Origin: Armatimonadota bacterium | Lineage (GTDB): Bacteria; Armatimonadota; Fimbriimonadia; Fimbriimonadales; Fimbriimonadaceae | Length of the DNA stretch: 64,000 bases | Assembly: GCA_027451905.1 (NCBI GenBank) | Contig: DAIDHV010000004.1 | Location: 62,001 to 126,000, forward strand | Direction of reading: 5' to 3' | In this document: positions 18,116-27,078 of the stretch, in pieces | Position numbering within the stretch: position 1 is the first letter of the stretch | Layout of the letters: every line of letters begins with the position of its first letter | Made by a program: the position numbers and the translations under genes | Notes under the pieces: generated by a model | Databases searched by the model: none | The model's input: the letters and a program-made list of their open reading frames with translations, nothing else | Told to the model about the DNA's origin: nothing

Positions 18116-18562
18116 CTACATGTGCTCCAACGGCAATTTGACTCCGGTTTCCAGCAAAGATTTGAGTCCAGAAAGGATCGCAGGCCAGCCCTGAGAAACA
18201 GCACCGATTAGCTTCGAATTGGGCCGCTCCATTTCGTGAAGGACTGTCATTTTAACGGTTGAATCAACATCCTCTAGTGTGATTTTGCAAGTGGCGTACC
18301 CCTCCTCTTTCAACTCGGGCCTAAATTCATTTTGCCAGGACAAAGTTAACAAGTTTGGCTTATCAATTTCTGAAACGACTCCAGTGTCGGCAATGGTGCC
18401 GTCGTCAAAGTAGAGTTTCCACTCTGCCCCTTGCGCCCAAGTGCATTCGAAATGGCAGCCATACCAGTACTGGCTTTGAAAGGCTGGGCTTGTGAGAGCT
18501 TCCCATAGCTTTTCTTTGGTGGTTTTGATGTAGGTAACGTAAACGAAGGTGCTTTTATTCAT
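18116..18562 (-). CDS. SRPBCC (AHSA1-like) family protein
   Basis: 148 residues. An N-terminal strand VYVTYIKTTKEKLWEALTSP starts the helix-grip fold typical of the activator-of-Hsp90-ATPase-1-like domain, and the C-terminal long helix covers SQGWPAILSGLKSLLE. The fold has a hydrophobic cavity, but the ligand is unknown. The gene overlaps the upstream ArsR-type regulator by eight bases. This ArsR-SRPBCC pairing is common in bacteria and suggests that the regulator controls the pair. A Hsp90-related role is not implied. Confidence 0.85.
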   Translation of the reverse strand: MNKSTFVYVTYIKTTKEKLWEALTSPAFQSQYWYGCHFECTWAQGAEWKLYFDDGTIADTGVVSEIDKPNLLTLSWQNEFRPELKEEGYATCKITLEDVDSTVKMTVLHEMERPNSKLIGAVSQGWPAILSGLKSLLETGVKLPLEHM

Positions 18563-18881
18563 GATTTGGTTTTTCCTGGGATTCTAAAGATTGTTTGAAA
18601 TTTGAAAGGGCTTCTAATTGTCCAGTTTGGAACTTGGCAATCCACCGTGTGGCGATTTCATGGATTGGGACTGGATTTAGGTAATGAAGTTTTTCTCTAC
18701 CTTTCCAAACAACGGCAACCAAGTTAGCTTCCTCCAAAATTCGGAGATGGTTTGAGACCGCTTGGCGACTCATGCCATGCCCTTCAATAAGATCATTTAA
18801 TCTTTGTCCTCCTTTGCAGAACAGGGAATCAAGAATAGCCCTCCTTACGGGATCAGCTAGTGCTTTAAAGACCGGTTCCAC
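18555..18881 (-). CDS. ArsR-family winged-helix transcriptional regulator
   Basis: 108 residues from GTG 18881; the frame stays open to a TTG at 18962, but family members begin just before VFKALADPVRRAILDSL, which this start gives. The recognition helix is in HGMSRQAVSNHLRILEEANL, and the wing is VVWKGREKLHYL. No metal-binding ELCVCDL cysteine motif is present, so metal sensing is unlikely. Coupled to the downstream SRPBCC gene by overlap. Probably a repressor of its own operon, as is usual for this pair. Confidence 0.85.
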   Translation of the reverse strand: MEPVFKALADPVRRAILDSLFCKGGQRLNDLIEGHGMSRQAVSNHLRILEEANLVAVVWKGREKLHYLNPVPIHEIATRWIAKFQTGQLEALSNFKQSLESQEKPNHE

Positions 18882-19047
18882 TCTTTTATTATGCAACCAT
18901 TTGATTGCATATTGCCACTTGAACTGACGATTTTGCAAAAAATAGGAGTTGCCTAGTATCAATGTCTTAACCGAAGGCTAGCCGGAGGAGACAGATATCC
19001 GCTGATGAGACGGGAGGACCGATGGACTTGCTGAATGGGCTTGGTGC

Positions 19048-20034
19048 TTAATGGATAGCCATGACGCCAAGATTTCGGAATCGGTTAGCGCGATCATTAA
19101 GCAACTCTGGGCCCGAAAGGGAGCTTAGCTCGGCTAAATTGGAAAGCAGGCTCACCTTCAGGGATTGAGCCGCCGAGGCGGGATCTCGGTGCGCTCCGCC
19201 GGTAGGCTCGGGGATAATTTGGTCAATAAGTTGAAAGCTGAGTACAGATTCGGCGGTCACTTTGAGAGCCTCGGCGGCTTGAGGACCCATTTCTGGCTTG
19301 CGCCAGAGAATTGCCGCGCACCCTTCTGGCGCAATGACACTGTAGATGCTGTGCTCGAACATCAAAACACGGTTGGCAATCGCAATTCCAATCGCACCGC
19401 CGCTACCTCCTTCACCAATAATGACGGAGATAATAGGAACGGTAAGGGAAAACATTTTGAGCATGCTTGCGGCAATGGCTTCTGAAATACCTCGGCTTTC
19501 AGCTTCTAAACCGGCATCCGCGCCAGGTGTGTCAACAAGAGTAACCACTGGCATCGAAAAACGTTGGGCAAGTTCAAAAAGGCGGATCGCTTTTCGATAA
19601 CCTTCCGGTCTTGCATAGCCAAAGTTTCGAAGTTGCCGCTCTTGTATTGTTCGACCCTTTTGGTGGCCAACAACCATAACAGGAGATCCGTTTAGCTTGG
19701 CTGGCCCTCCGATGATGGCATGATCTTGGCCATACCGCCGATCTCCTTGGAGTTCAACAAACCCTTCGAAAACCTGATTGACATAATCAAGCATGTAGGG
19801 CCGATTAGGAGCGCGAGCAACTAAAACCTTCTCCCAAGGGCCAAGCTGGCTGTACATGACTTCCAAATAGTTGTCATGCCGCCGCTGCAGTTCTTGGATT
19901 CGGTACTTGAGGTCCGCAGCTCTTGAATCGTCCTTTTCTTTAACGGCAACCGCTTTTAACTTCGTGATGCCATCTTCTAAGTCTCGAAGGGGCTTTTCCC
20001 ACTCATCCAAGGTTCTTGGCACTGCGTTTGCCAT
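19048..20034 (-). CDS. accA: Acetyl-CoA carboxylase carboxyltransferase subunit alpha
   Basis: 328 residues. Together with AccD it transfers the carboxyl group from carboxybiotin to acetyl-CoA, making malonyl-CoA for fatty acids. Crotonase-fold landmarks are GDRRYGQDHAIIGG, VVGHQKGR, NFGYARPEGYRKAIRL, VDTPGADAGLEAE, GEGGSGGAIGIA and YSVIAPEGCAAILWR. It starts immediately after accD on the same strand with no gap, giving equal expression of the two subunits. The biotin carrier and carboxylase (accB, accC) are elsewhere. Confidence 0.96.
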   Translation of the reverse strand: MANAVPRTLDEWEKPLRDLEDGITKLKAVAVKEKDDSRAADLKYRIQELQRRHDNYLEVMYSQLGPWEKVLVARAPNRPYMLDYVNQVFEGFVELQGDRRYGQDHAIIGGPAKLNGSPVMVVGHQKGRTIQERQLRNFGYARPEGYRKAIRLFELAQRFSMPVVTLVDTPGADAGLEAESRGISEAIAASMLKMFSLTVPIISVIIGEGGSGGAIGIAIANRVLMFEHSIYSVIAPEGCAAILWRKPEMGPQAAEALKVTAESVLSFQLIDQIIPEPTGGAHRDPASAAQSLKVSLLSNLAELSSLSGPELLNDRANRFRNLGVMAIH

Positions 20035-20883
20035 TTACTTTTTTGCCCCTCTGGTTGTCAATTTGTCGCCTTCCTGCTGCTCAAGCAAGTGACCACCCAA
20101 AAGCTGCACAAGCTGAGATAGAGTGGATTTTAGATCTTTTCGCTCTACAATTTTGTCAATCATGCCGTGATTGTAGGCAAACTCTGCACTTTGGAAGTCA
20201 TCCGGCACCTTACTGACCCCAGCTTGCTTGCTGACTCTCAACCCCGCAAATCCGACCATAGATTTAGGTTCAGCAAGAATCACGTCGGCTACGCTCGCAT
20301 AGCTAGCTAAGACTCCCGCCATTGTTGGGTCGGTAAAAACGCAAATATAAGGGATTGATGCTCGGTTGCATCTTTCTGCGGCTGATGTCGTTTTTGCCAT
20401 CTGCATTAAAGAAAGTAAGCCTTCCTGCATTCTAGCGCCGCCAGTTGCACAAAAAACGATGGCAGGGCACTTCTTTTCCAAGCCGCGCTCTAAAGTCCTT
20501 GTGACCTTTTCTCCGGCAACCGAACCCATGGAGCCACCCATAAAAGAAAAATCTGCAACCGCGAGGCTAACCCGATTTCCGTCAATGCGCCCTATGCCGG
20601 TAACAATGGAATCTAAGAGCCCCGTTTTGTCTTCTGCGCCAACCCTTTTCTCATCATAGTCTGGGAAGTCCAAAGGATTGCCAGACTTCAGATCTTGATC
20701 TAATTCCTCAAAAGAGTTGGCGTCGCAGGTGATTTCAATCCTGCGTTGAGCGGATATGCGATGGTGCCATCCGCACGAAGAGCAGACCCTTAAGTTCTCT
20801 TCAAACTCATTTGCAAAGTGAATCTTCTTGCACTTTGCGCACTGAATGAAGGCCCCCTCACCTAGCTTGCCTGGCTTGCTCAA
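20035..20883 (-). CDS. accD: Acetyl-CoA carboxylase carboxyltransferase subunit beta
   Basis: 282 residues with the N-terminal four-cysteine zinc ribbon CAKCKK ... CSSCGWH (about residues 15-38) that marks AccD. The crotonase-fold core includes AVADFSFMGGSMGSVAGEK, CATGGARMQEG, and FTDPTMAGVLASYASVADVI. The start is TTG 20883. It forms a two-gene operon with accA downstream. Confidence 0.96.
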   Translation of the reverse strand: MSKPGKLGEGAFIQCAKCKKIHFANEFEENLRVCSSCGWHHRISAQRRIEITCDANSFEELDQDLKSGNPLDFPDYDEKRVGAEDKTGLLDSIVTGIGRIDGNRVSLAVADFSFMGGSMGSVAGEKVTRTLERGLEKKCPAIVFCATGGARMQEGLLSLMQMAKTTSAAERCNRASIPYICVFTDPTMAGVLASYASVADVILAEPKSMVGFAGLRVSKQAGVSKVPDDFQSAEFAYNHGMIDKIVERKDLKSTLSQLVQLLGGHLLEQQEGDKLTTRGAKK

Positions 20884-20961
20884 GACTTTAGATTACCCCT
20901 TCGTAACCCAATCATTAAGCAAACCAGATCAATTCCAACTCAGTTTTTCGGCATTAGCTGT

Positions 20962-22458
20962 TTAGCGCAATGCCGGTTCAAGCTCGTACAACTCAGCGTA
21001 TTTTTTGGTGATCCCTTCTAAATAGTCCTTGGCCGAAATCGACTTGCCGGTTACTTTCATGACCAGCTCTTTGGGAGTGAACTCTTTGCCTTTGCTGTAG
21101 ATTTTGTCTTTTAGCCAGCCGTGAATTTCCTTGAACTGACCTTTGCCGATCAATTCTTCGGCTTCGGGGATGTCCTTCTTAAGCGCGGCCCAAAACTGGT
21201 AGCTCAGCAAATTTCCCATCGAGTAGGTTGGGAAGTATCCGATCATTCCGCCTGACCAATGAACATCTTGCAAACATCCGGTTGAATCATCTGGAGGCGT
21301 GATCCCAAGATACTCGCTGTATTTTGCATTCCAAGCCTCTGGCAAATCTCGCACCCGGATGGCCCCTGTAAGGAGGTCAGATTCTAGTTCAAACCGAATC
21401 ATTACGTGCAGATTGTATGTGAGCTCATCGGCTTCTACCCGGATCAGGGACGGCTTGACTTTATTCAGGGCCTTGTAGAATTGGTCGATGGACACATTTC
21501 CAATCTGAGGGAAAGCAGATTTAAGTTCCGGCAGATAAACAGACCAGAACCCTTTGCTTCGGCCAACCACGTTTTCCCAGAAGCGGCTTTGACTTTCGTG
21601 AATACCCAAGGAAACCCCACCGGATAAGGGAAGGCGGTCCCATTTCAGAGGTGATCCCTGTTCGTACATGCCATGACCGGCCTCGTGCATTGAGCCCATA
21701 ACCGAGCTCATGAGATAGTCTTTGTACCGCGTCGTTAAGCGAACATCGGTGATAGACCAGCCTGTACAAAAGGGATGAGGCGCGGTATCTTGGCGTCCTC
21801 GATTTAAATCAAAACCAATGTCAGAAATGATTCGATGAGTCAATTCGGATTGCTTTGCCTCGCTAAAAGTGCCATAGAGGAAGCTATCATCGGTTTCTGG
21901 CAGCTCCGAGATTTGTTTAACTAGCCGTGATTGGGGACCCTTGAGCTCATCAAACATAGCCTTGGCATCGGCATGTGTTGCGCCTTCCTCGTAATTGTCA
22001 AGAAGCGCATCGTAGATGTGGTCTTTGTATCCAAAAAGTTCGGCTTCTTCACGCGCAATGTCAAACATTTCGGTGAGGATAGGTTCAAACAGCGAGAAAT
22101 TGTTAGTTTTTCTTGCTTCAACCCAAACTTCGTGACCCTTGGCCGCTAGCAAGGTTTTTCGTCCAACTAGTTCTGTGGGAAGCTTGGTTGCGATTTCATA
22201 GTCTCGCTTGGCAACCCTAACCAAGGCCGCGTCTTCTCCTTCCGCGGTTTTGGCGGCTTCTTCAAGGGCTTTGCCGTGCTCATCAGAGGTCATCAGCTCG
22301 TGATACATCTTGTGAAGCAAGGCCATGTGCTCGCCTCGAGCCCCCGCGCTACCAGACGGCATGTAGGTTTGTTGGTCCCAAGCCATGATGGCTAGGGCCG
22401 CACCAATCGCATCGGCATCATATAACTGGCTTTTCAACTTTGAAACTGAGTCGGACAT
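20962..22458 (-). CDS. Carboxypeptidase Taq (M32 family) metallopeptidase
   Basis: About 498 residues, the family length. The zinc site is HEAGH in SMHEAGHGMYEQG (about residue 262), followed by the family signature HESQSRFWENVVGRS (about 292). A further conserved region is IRVEADELTYNLHV. M32 enzymes remove C-terminal amino acids with broad specificity in the cytoplasm. ATG 22458 is used; a TTG two codons upstream has better spacing to AAAGG and could be the true start. Divergent from the DUF2089 gene. Confidence 0.94.
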   Translation of the reverse strand: MSDSVSKLKSQLYDADAIGAALAIMAWDQQTYMPSGSAGARGEHMALLHKMYHELMTSDEHGKALEEAAKTAEGEDAALVRVAKRDYEIATKLPTELVGRKTLLAAKGHEVWVEARKTNNFSLFEPILTEMFDIAREEAELFGYKDHIYDALLDNYEEGATHADAKAMFDELKGPQSRLVKQISELPETDDSFLYGTFSEAKQSELTHRIISDIGFDLNRGRQDTAPHPFCTGWSITDVRLTTRYKDYLMSSVMGSMHEAGHGMYEQGSPLKWDRLPLSGGVSLGIHESQSRFWENVVGRSKGFWSVYLPELKSAFPQIGNVSIDQFYKALNKVKPSLIRVEADELTYNLHVMIRFELESDLLTGAIRVRDLPEAWNAKYSEYLGITPPDDSTGCLQDVHWSGGMIGYFPTYSMGNLLSYQFWAALKKDIPEAEELIGKGQFKEIHGWLKDKIYSKGKEFTPKELVMKVTGKSISAKDYLEGITKKYAELYELEPALR

Positions 22459-22592
22459 TTCCAAAGGTTACCTTTGCCATGGGCCAGTCAATAAATTCCA
22501 CTGAGGGATTAACTGCTTATAATAGGAAATTTCGATGACGGCTAAAGGGCGGCCAATCTTACTAAAACAATGATTTATTAGCGATTTTGATC

Positions 22593-22609
22593 CATTTTTT
22601 TAAAAAATG
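22593..22609. repeat. AT-rich palindrome upstream of the DUF2089 gene
   Basis: CATTTTTT and AAAAAATG are symmetric about a single T, roughly 40 bases before ATG 22646. It could be an operator in the divergent region with the M32 gene. It is A/T-simple, so chance cannot be excluded. Confidence 0.3.
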
Positions 22610-22645
22610 CGATGAAATCAAGAGAAAATCTGTAATATAACTATC

Positions 22646-23056
22646 ATGGCCTCAGACAAACTCAGAGGGCTGCCGTCAGTTGATCCGATCTCTCTCGAGC
22701 CGCTCCATATCACTGAACTTTCCAATAAGTCAGGGACCATTTCCATTCGCGGTGCCTTTGAGCTTCCAAGATACGCCAGGTTAGACGACGACATGGCTTA
22801 TTTCTTAGAAATCTTTCTTCGATGCAGGGGCATTTTAAGCTCAGTAGAGAAGGAGTTAGGCATAAGCTACCCGACAGTGAGGACGAGACTGGACCAGCTT
22901 TTAGCGGCTTTAGACCTTTCTCCAATCCGAGAAGCGGGACGGAACTCTGCCAATGGCAAAGCTAGTGAAGAGCGAGAAAGGCTGATTACTCGTTTGGAAG
23001 CAGGGGAAATTAGCGCAGAAGAAGCCAAAACCAAATTAAGAGAGTTAGGAAATTAA
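22646..23056 (+). CDS. DUF2089 domain protein, probable DNA-binding regulator
   Basis: 136 residues. Residues 30-95 match the DUF2089 pattern: IRGAFELPRYARLDDDMAYFLEIFLRC, then a helix-turn-helix-like SSVEKELGISYPTVRTRLDQLL. The C-terminal 30 residues (LITRLEAGEISAEEAKTKL) form a SHOCT-like helical hairpin. The ATG of the DUF4097 gene follows the TAA after two bases, so the two are one operon. The related zinc ribbon found at the N-terminus of some DUF2089 proteins is absent. Likely a transcriptional regulator of its own operon; targets are unknown. Confidence 0.8.
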   Translation: MASDKLRGLPSVDPISLEPLHITELSNKSGTISIRGAFELPRYARLDDDMAYFLEIFLRCRGILSSVEKELGISYPTVRTRLDQLLAALDLSPIREAGRNSANGKASEERERLITRLEAGEISAEEAKTKLRELGN

Positions 23057-23058
23057 CA

Positions 23059-24288
23059 ATGAAAGAAGAAGTTAGCAGAATTATGAAGATGGTTCAGGAT
23101 GGTCGTTTAAGTCCTGAGGATGCAACTGAGCTTATTGAAGCCCTTCACCAGTCTGATGAAGGCGAAACTCACGCCAAAACTCAAACCGCCGGTAACGCTG
23201 AAGAGAATGCCAACAACTCAGGTCCTACCTCAAGCCAGTCTGGGCAACGAGAATCTAGCGCGGGGAAGGATCCTTTTAAGGCGTTGATTGATGTTATCGA
23301 GAGTTTTGGAAAAGAAGCAAGCCAATCAATTGATTTCAAAACCCTTTCCTCAAAAATCAAGGACTCCGCCAAAGAAGGAGCCAAAGCGGCCATGGATGCT
23401 TTGAAGGAAGCGACCGAGCACGGATTTACCTTTGGACTTATCGAATCGCGCAATATTGAGTTACCGCTGCCATCTTTAGAAGGCAAGTCCCTTGTGGTGG
23501 AAAATCACTGCGGAAATATTGAAGTTAGCGGCGGAGCAGAAATTGCCGAAGTCTGTGCAATGGTCAAGGTGCGGGGCGGCACCGAGATTCGAAGAAAAGA
23601 ACAAATCGCGGAATATGTTTTGCACATCGAAGAAACCGAGACTGAAGTCATCATCCGCCAGGCTTATGTTCCCAATTTGCAATTGAATCTGCAGATTCAT
23701 GCGTCGGGAAGCCCCAATTGCATTGCCAAGACGGATAGCTCTAATATTAAGGCAACCGAACTTGGAGCCAGCAAGTTGGAATCTAGGTCCGGAAATCTAA
23801 GTGCATGCCAAATGAAGGGAGCGACTGAACTTTCAACCGTGTCTGGAGACATTTACGGCAGCGGACTAGAGGGCTCTGCGGTGGTGGAATCAAAGTCGGG
23901 GAACGTTGTCTTAGAACAGGTCTTTAACACCCTTGCCGCAAGATCAACCAGTGGTGACTTGACTATTTCTAATTTCAAAGGAAACACGGCAAGTTTGGAA
24001 GCGGTCAGCGGAAACATTTCCGCCTCTGAATTTGGGCCGATTGTGGGGGCAGCCAATCTTCGATCCGTAAGTGGAGACATATCGCTGACTCTAACCGAAG
24101 GAAGCGATTGTATGGTCGCTTTAAGCTCGGTGAGCGGTGAGTTCAACCTCGATGCCAACGCTACCGACGTGGTTCGATCTGGACAAAGAGTCACTGGCAA
24201 AATTGGGGACGGACGAGGAACCCTCGACCTTTCTACCGTAAGCGGCAACATCGAAGTCTTGAGCCCTGTCAGGCAAGCTCAAGCCTAG
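23059..24288 (+). CDS. DUF4097 (adhesin-like beta-repeat) protein with N-terminal SHOCT-like hairpin
   Basis: 409 residues. Residues 1-32 (MKMVQDGRLSPEDATELIEAL) form a helical hairpin resembling the C-terminus of the preceding DUF2089 protein. Residues 45-75 are low complexity. From about 140 on, short beta repeats recur about every 20 residues with a V-S-G-[DNE] turn: TVSGDIYG, STSGDLTI, AVSGNISA, SVSGDISL, SVSGEFNL, TVSGNIEV. This is the DUF4097 parallel-beta pattern. No signal peptide or membrane helix is present, so it may be cytoplasmic in spite of the 'adhesin' label. Confidence 0.82.
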   Translation: MKEEVSRIMKMVQDGRLSPEDATELIEALHQSDEGETHAKTQTAGNAEENANNSGPTSSQSGQRESSAGKDPFKALIDVIESFGKEASQSIDFKTLSSKIKDSAKEGAKAAMDALKEATEHGFTFGLIESRNIELPLPSLEGKSLVVENHCGNIEVSGGAEIAEVCAMVKVRGGTEIRRKEQIAEYVLHIEETETEVIIRQAYVPNLQLNLQIHASGSPNCIAKTDSSNIKATELGASKLESRSGNLSACQMKGATELSTVSGDIYGSGLEGSAVVESKSGNVVLEQVFNTLAARSTSGDLTISNFKGNTASLEAVSGNISASEFGPIVGAANLRSVSGDISLTLTEGSDCMVALSSVSGEFNLDANATDVVRSGQRVTGKIGDGRGTLDLSTVSGNIEVLSPVRQAQA

Positions 24289-24291
24289 GTG

Positions 24292-24314
24292 TTTACCAGA
24301 CAAGTTTTGGTAAA
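24292..24314. terminator. Weak hairpin between DUF4097 and EVE genes
   Basis: TTTACCA and TGGTAAA pair over 7 bp around a 9-base loop. It may attenuate read-through into the EVE gene, which begins 11 bases later. No T-run follows. Confidence 0.35.
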
Positions 24315-24325
24315 TTGAATCAGTC

Positions 24326-24790
24326 ATGTATTGGCTGATGAAGTCTGAGCCGGATGTGTATTCCATTGACGATTTGGCAAGGTCATCCGGCCCTGCCATG
24401 TGGGAAGGTTGCCGCAACTACACAGTTCGGAACTTTATGAGAGACCGAATGGCAGATGGCGATTTGGCATTTTTTTACCACTCAAATTCTGATCCTTCCG
24501 GAATTGTAGGGGTGATGAAGATTGTTGGCGAGGCCTTTCCCGACCCCACTCAGTTTGATGCGACAAGTGAGTATTTTGATCCGAAGGCTCCCGCCGACGG
24601 ATCGCGGTGGCTGGCAAGAAATGTTGTATTTGTTCAAAAATTCAATCGAGTCATTCCCCTCAATGAACTTCGTGAGACTCCTGGCCTTGAAGAAATGCTG
24701 GTCACCAAACGGGGACAACGTCTTAGCGTGATGCCAGTCACCGAATCGGAATGGGCGATTGTTCTTGCCCTTGGCCAATCTAGTTTGTAA
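24326..24790 (+). CDS. EVE-domain protein
   Basis: 154 residues, the size of a free-standing EVE domain. It has the hallmark N-terminus YWLMKSEPDVYSIDDL, then WEGCRNYTVRNFMRD and GDLAFFYHSNSDPSGIVGVMKIV. EVE domains belong to the PUA-like fold and are thought to bind modified bases in nucleic acids. No restriction or modification enzyme is beside it, so its substrate remains open. Confidence 0.92.
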   Translation: MYWLMKSEPDVYSIDDLARSSGPAMWEGCRNYTVRNFMRDRMADGDLAFFYHSNSDPSGIVGVMKIVGEAFPDPTQFDATSEYFDPKAPADGSRWLARNVVFVQKFNRVIPLNELRETPGLEEMLVTKRGQRLSVMPVTESEWAIVLALGQSSL

Positions 24791-24800
24791 TTTGCCAAAC

Positions 24801-24818
24801 TTGACTTGATAAAGTCAA
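24801..24818. terminator. Hairpin between convergent EVE and GT39 genes
   Basis: TTGACTT pairs with AAGTCAA around a GATA loop, overlapping the 3' end of the minus-strand gene. Small bidirectional terminator candidate. Confidence 0.4.
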
Positions 24819-26296
24819 TTTGAAGCCGGATTTAATAAAATCAAATCAAAGTTTTTAGATTTTGTTCCCGCATTGATAAACTTCATCCTGTTTTTGAGGG
24901 CAGGGCTTGGGTCCGTCACAAGCCTGTTGTCAGCTCGTGCGATGATCCAAGCTGGCTGTTGTAAATCCTCAAGCTGGGATTCATGATCAAGGAAAAGGCA
25001 GTTTCTGCCCGCATACAAAAGCAATGAAGGCAAGGCGGTGCGGTTGACAGGAATGGGGCCAGGAGCGTCAACCGCTTTCTTGAATGAGATTGATTTTGGC
25101 CTTGGGCCAGACATGTCGTACTCCACAAAAAGATCGGATGGTGCCGCATGGATGGCAATATAATTTGCCATTGTCTGTGCTTCGGCTTGGCCCGACGCTT
25201 TCCAATACCATCGAAACCCAAGGGTTAAGAAGATTCCTACAAAGGCGCAGCCTACCGTGTAGCCTAGCAATCGTGATGAGTTCAATTCCCCCTTTTTCTC
25301 GGTGATCGCAAGTCCCGCCAAAATGGCCAACGGCGGAAATGCGGGCAACGCGTAAGTGGGAAGCTTGCTTCCCGCAATTGTAAAAAAGATCACAACAGTA
25401 AGAAGCCAAGCGCATGCATAACGTTTGAGTGCGGAAGTTTCGATGTCGGCTGACTTTCGGGTTGGCCACGCCCTAAGGGCAGAAATTGACCAAGGCAGCG
25501 CACCCACAAGAATTACAAGCGGATAATAGATCAGGCCAAGAGGACCGGTAACCTTATGGGCCGCGTCTCCACCTTTGAAGCGGTTGATGTTTTGGTCAAT
25601 CAAGAACCCTTGAACAAAGGCATGGCCCGCTTTAAGATAAGCGGGTACATACCAAGAAGCAACAACCGTCGAGAAAACAGCGATTGAAGCTAGCCAATAC
25701 CCTTTGAACGCTGCTCGCAACTGCTTTTCCCGCCAAAATGTGTATCCAGCAAGTGCCACAAACAGGGCGCATCCGACGGGCCCTTTGGCAAGGACCGATA
25801 AGCCAAGGAAAAAGGCAGCTGCGATGCGCCACCGTTTGTCTGAATGGAGAGATTCCCAAAACGCCAGAAAGCAAGCGGTTAAAGAAAAAACAAGCAGGGG
25901 ATCACAAAGCAGGTATCTGCCGACAGCGGCAAAGAAGAGGGAAGTTGCCAAAACAAGGATGCAGGTCAGGGCTGCCATCTCTCCTTGTCGCTTCTTCAGA
26001 AAGGCGTAAATAACAATTAATGTTCCAAGTGAAGCAAGAACAGAAGGAAGCCTAGGTCCCCATGCAGTTCCAAAAAACAAGATGGCAGGCTTGGCAAGCC
26101 AGTAGATCAAAATTGGTTTTTCGAACCAAGGATGCCCGTTGTAAAGGGGAATCAGCCATTCATTACGGCGATTCATCTCGGCCGCAATCGAACCGTAGAA
26201 GCCTTCATCTAAGTCCATCAGACCAGAAAGCCCCCATCCTAAAAAGGGAAGGATCACAATGATCCAGGTCCAGAGCCTTGTTGCCTTTGAATTCAC
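24815..26296 (-). CDS. GT39/ArnT-like membrane glycosyltransferase
   Basis: 493 residues with about 10-12 membrane helices. The first periplasmic loop has the acidic motif LMDLDEGFYGSIAAEM (about residue 28) that supplies the catalytic aspartate in the GT-C fold, followed by PWFEKPILIYWLAKP. Such enzymes move a sugar from a polyprenyl-phosphate donor to lipid A, protein or another acceptor outside the inner membrane. The start is GTG. It lies 37 bases downstream of gmhA on the same strand, which fits a role in envelope sugar assembly; donor and acceptor are not known. Confidence 0.88.
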   Translation of the reverse strand: MNSKATRLWTWIIVILPFLGWGLSGLMDLDEGFYGSIAAEMNRRNEWLIPLYNGHPWFEKPILIYWLAKPAILFFGTAWGPRLPSVLASLGTLIVIYAFLKKRQGEMAALTCILVLATSLFFAAVGRYLLCDPLLVFSLTACFLAFWESLHSDKRWRIAAAFFLGLSVLAKGPVGCALFVALAGYTFWREKQLRAAFKGYWLASIAVFSTVVASWYVPAYLKAGHAFVQGFLIDQNINRFKGGDAAHKVTGPLGLIYYPLVILVGALPWSISALRAWPTRKSADIETSALKRYACAWLLTVVIFFTIAGSKLPTYALPAFPPLAILAGLAITEKKGELNSSRLLGYTVGCAFVGIFLTLGFRWYWKASGQAEAQTMANYIAIHAAPSDLFVEYDMSGPRPKSISFKKAVDAPGPIPVNRTALPSLLLYAGRNCLFLDHESQLEDLQQPAWIIARADNRLVTDPSPALKNRMKFINAGTKSKNFDLILLNPASN

Positions 26297-26333
26297 TGGA
26301 TTCAGGGTACCAATAGGAAGCTTGATAGGGTTA

Positions 26334-26909
26334 TCACGAGCAAAATCCCATGAGCCTTTCTATTTCGGCAGTGATCGCATGGAGGGCTAACATTTGAAGC
26401 TCTTGAATTCGGTCTGATGTGTCTCCTGGGAAGTCAATGGAGATGTCAACCATTTTGGAAAGCTGACCTCCGCCACGACCGGTTAAGGCAATTGCTGTGG
26501 CACCCATTGACCGTGCCGCTTCTGCCGCCTTAACCAAGTTCCGGCTGTTGCCACTTGTAGTGAGCAAAAGGACAATGTCGGACTCACTGCAAAAGGCGGT
26601 CACCAACCTTGCAAAGATTTCATCAAATCCAAAATCATTACCTACACAAGTTATGTGAGAGGCATCTGTAAAGGCAATGGCTGGCAAGGGGGCTCGCGCC
26701 ACCGAAAATTTTCCAGAGAGTTCTTCGGCAAAGTGTGAGGCATCGGCAAGGCTTCCGCCATTTCCCATGCAATAAACTTTTCCTCCTTTTTGGAAAGTGG
26801 CAGCGAGCAGGCTAGCAAGGTCGTCTAGCCTGTCCATGCCTTCGACGGACTGGCACCACGAGTCTAAAAGATCGGCTGCGGCTTGGATGGAATGCTTGAC
26901 GCTCACCAT
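26334..26909 (-). CDS. gmhA: Phosphoheptose isomerase GmhA-like SIS-domain protein
   Basis: 191 residues, as in GmhA, which converts sedoheptulose 7-phosphate to D-glycero-D-manno-heptose 7-phosphate at the start of ADP-heptose synthesis. The family motifs are present: CMGNGGSLADASHFAEEL (about residues 47-64), TDASHITCVGNDFGFDEIF, LTTSGNSRNLVKA, and SDRIQELQMLALHA with the catalytic Glu and His region. Transcribed together with a GT39 glycosyltransferase. A DiaA-type (replication) relative is possible but shares fewer of these motifs. Confidence 0.85.
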   Translation of the reverse strand: MVSVKHSIQAAADLLDSWCQSVEGMDRLDDLASLLAATFQKGGKVYCMGNGGSLADASHFAEELSGKFSVARAPLPAIAFTDASHITCVGNDFGFDEIFARLVTAFCSESDIVLLLTTSGNSRNLVKAAEAARSMGATAIALTGRGGGQLSKMVDISIDFPGDTSDRIQELQMLALHAITAEIERLMGFCS

Positions 26910-27018
26910 TGGAACTGTACCAGCGCGATCAAATTTCCGCAGGCATGAATCTTACTGCCGCCATTATTCCAAAGGTTCGCAATCGGTGGTTCAGAATTTG
27001 GTACTCTCTCTTCGTTAC

Positions 27019-27032
27019 GTGCATTGATGCAC
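27019..27032. promoter_or_regulatory. GTGCAT-TG-ATGCAC palindrome upstream of the polysaccharide co-polymerase gene
   Basis: A perfect 6-bp inverted repeat 46 bases before ATG 27079, in the divergent region with gmhA. Possible operator. No known regulator site is matched. Confidence 0.35.
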
Positions 27033-27078
27033 TTCAGGTAAGTTAGGCAGAGAAATTGGGTACGAGAGGAGTAACTGA

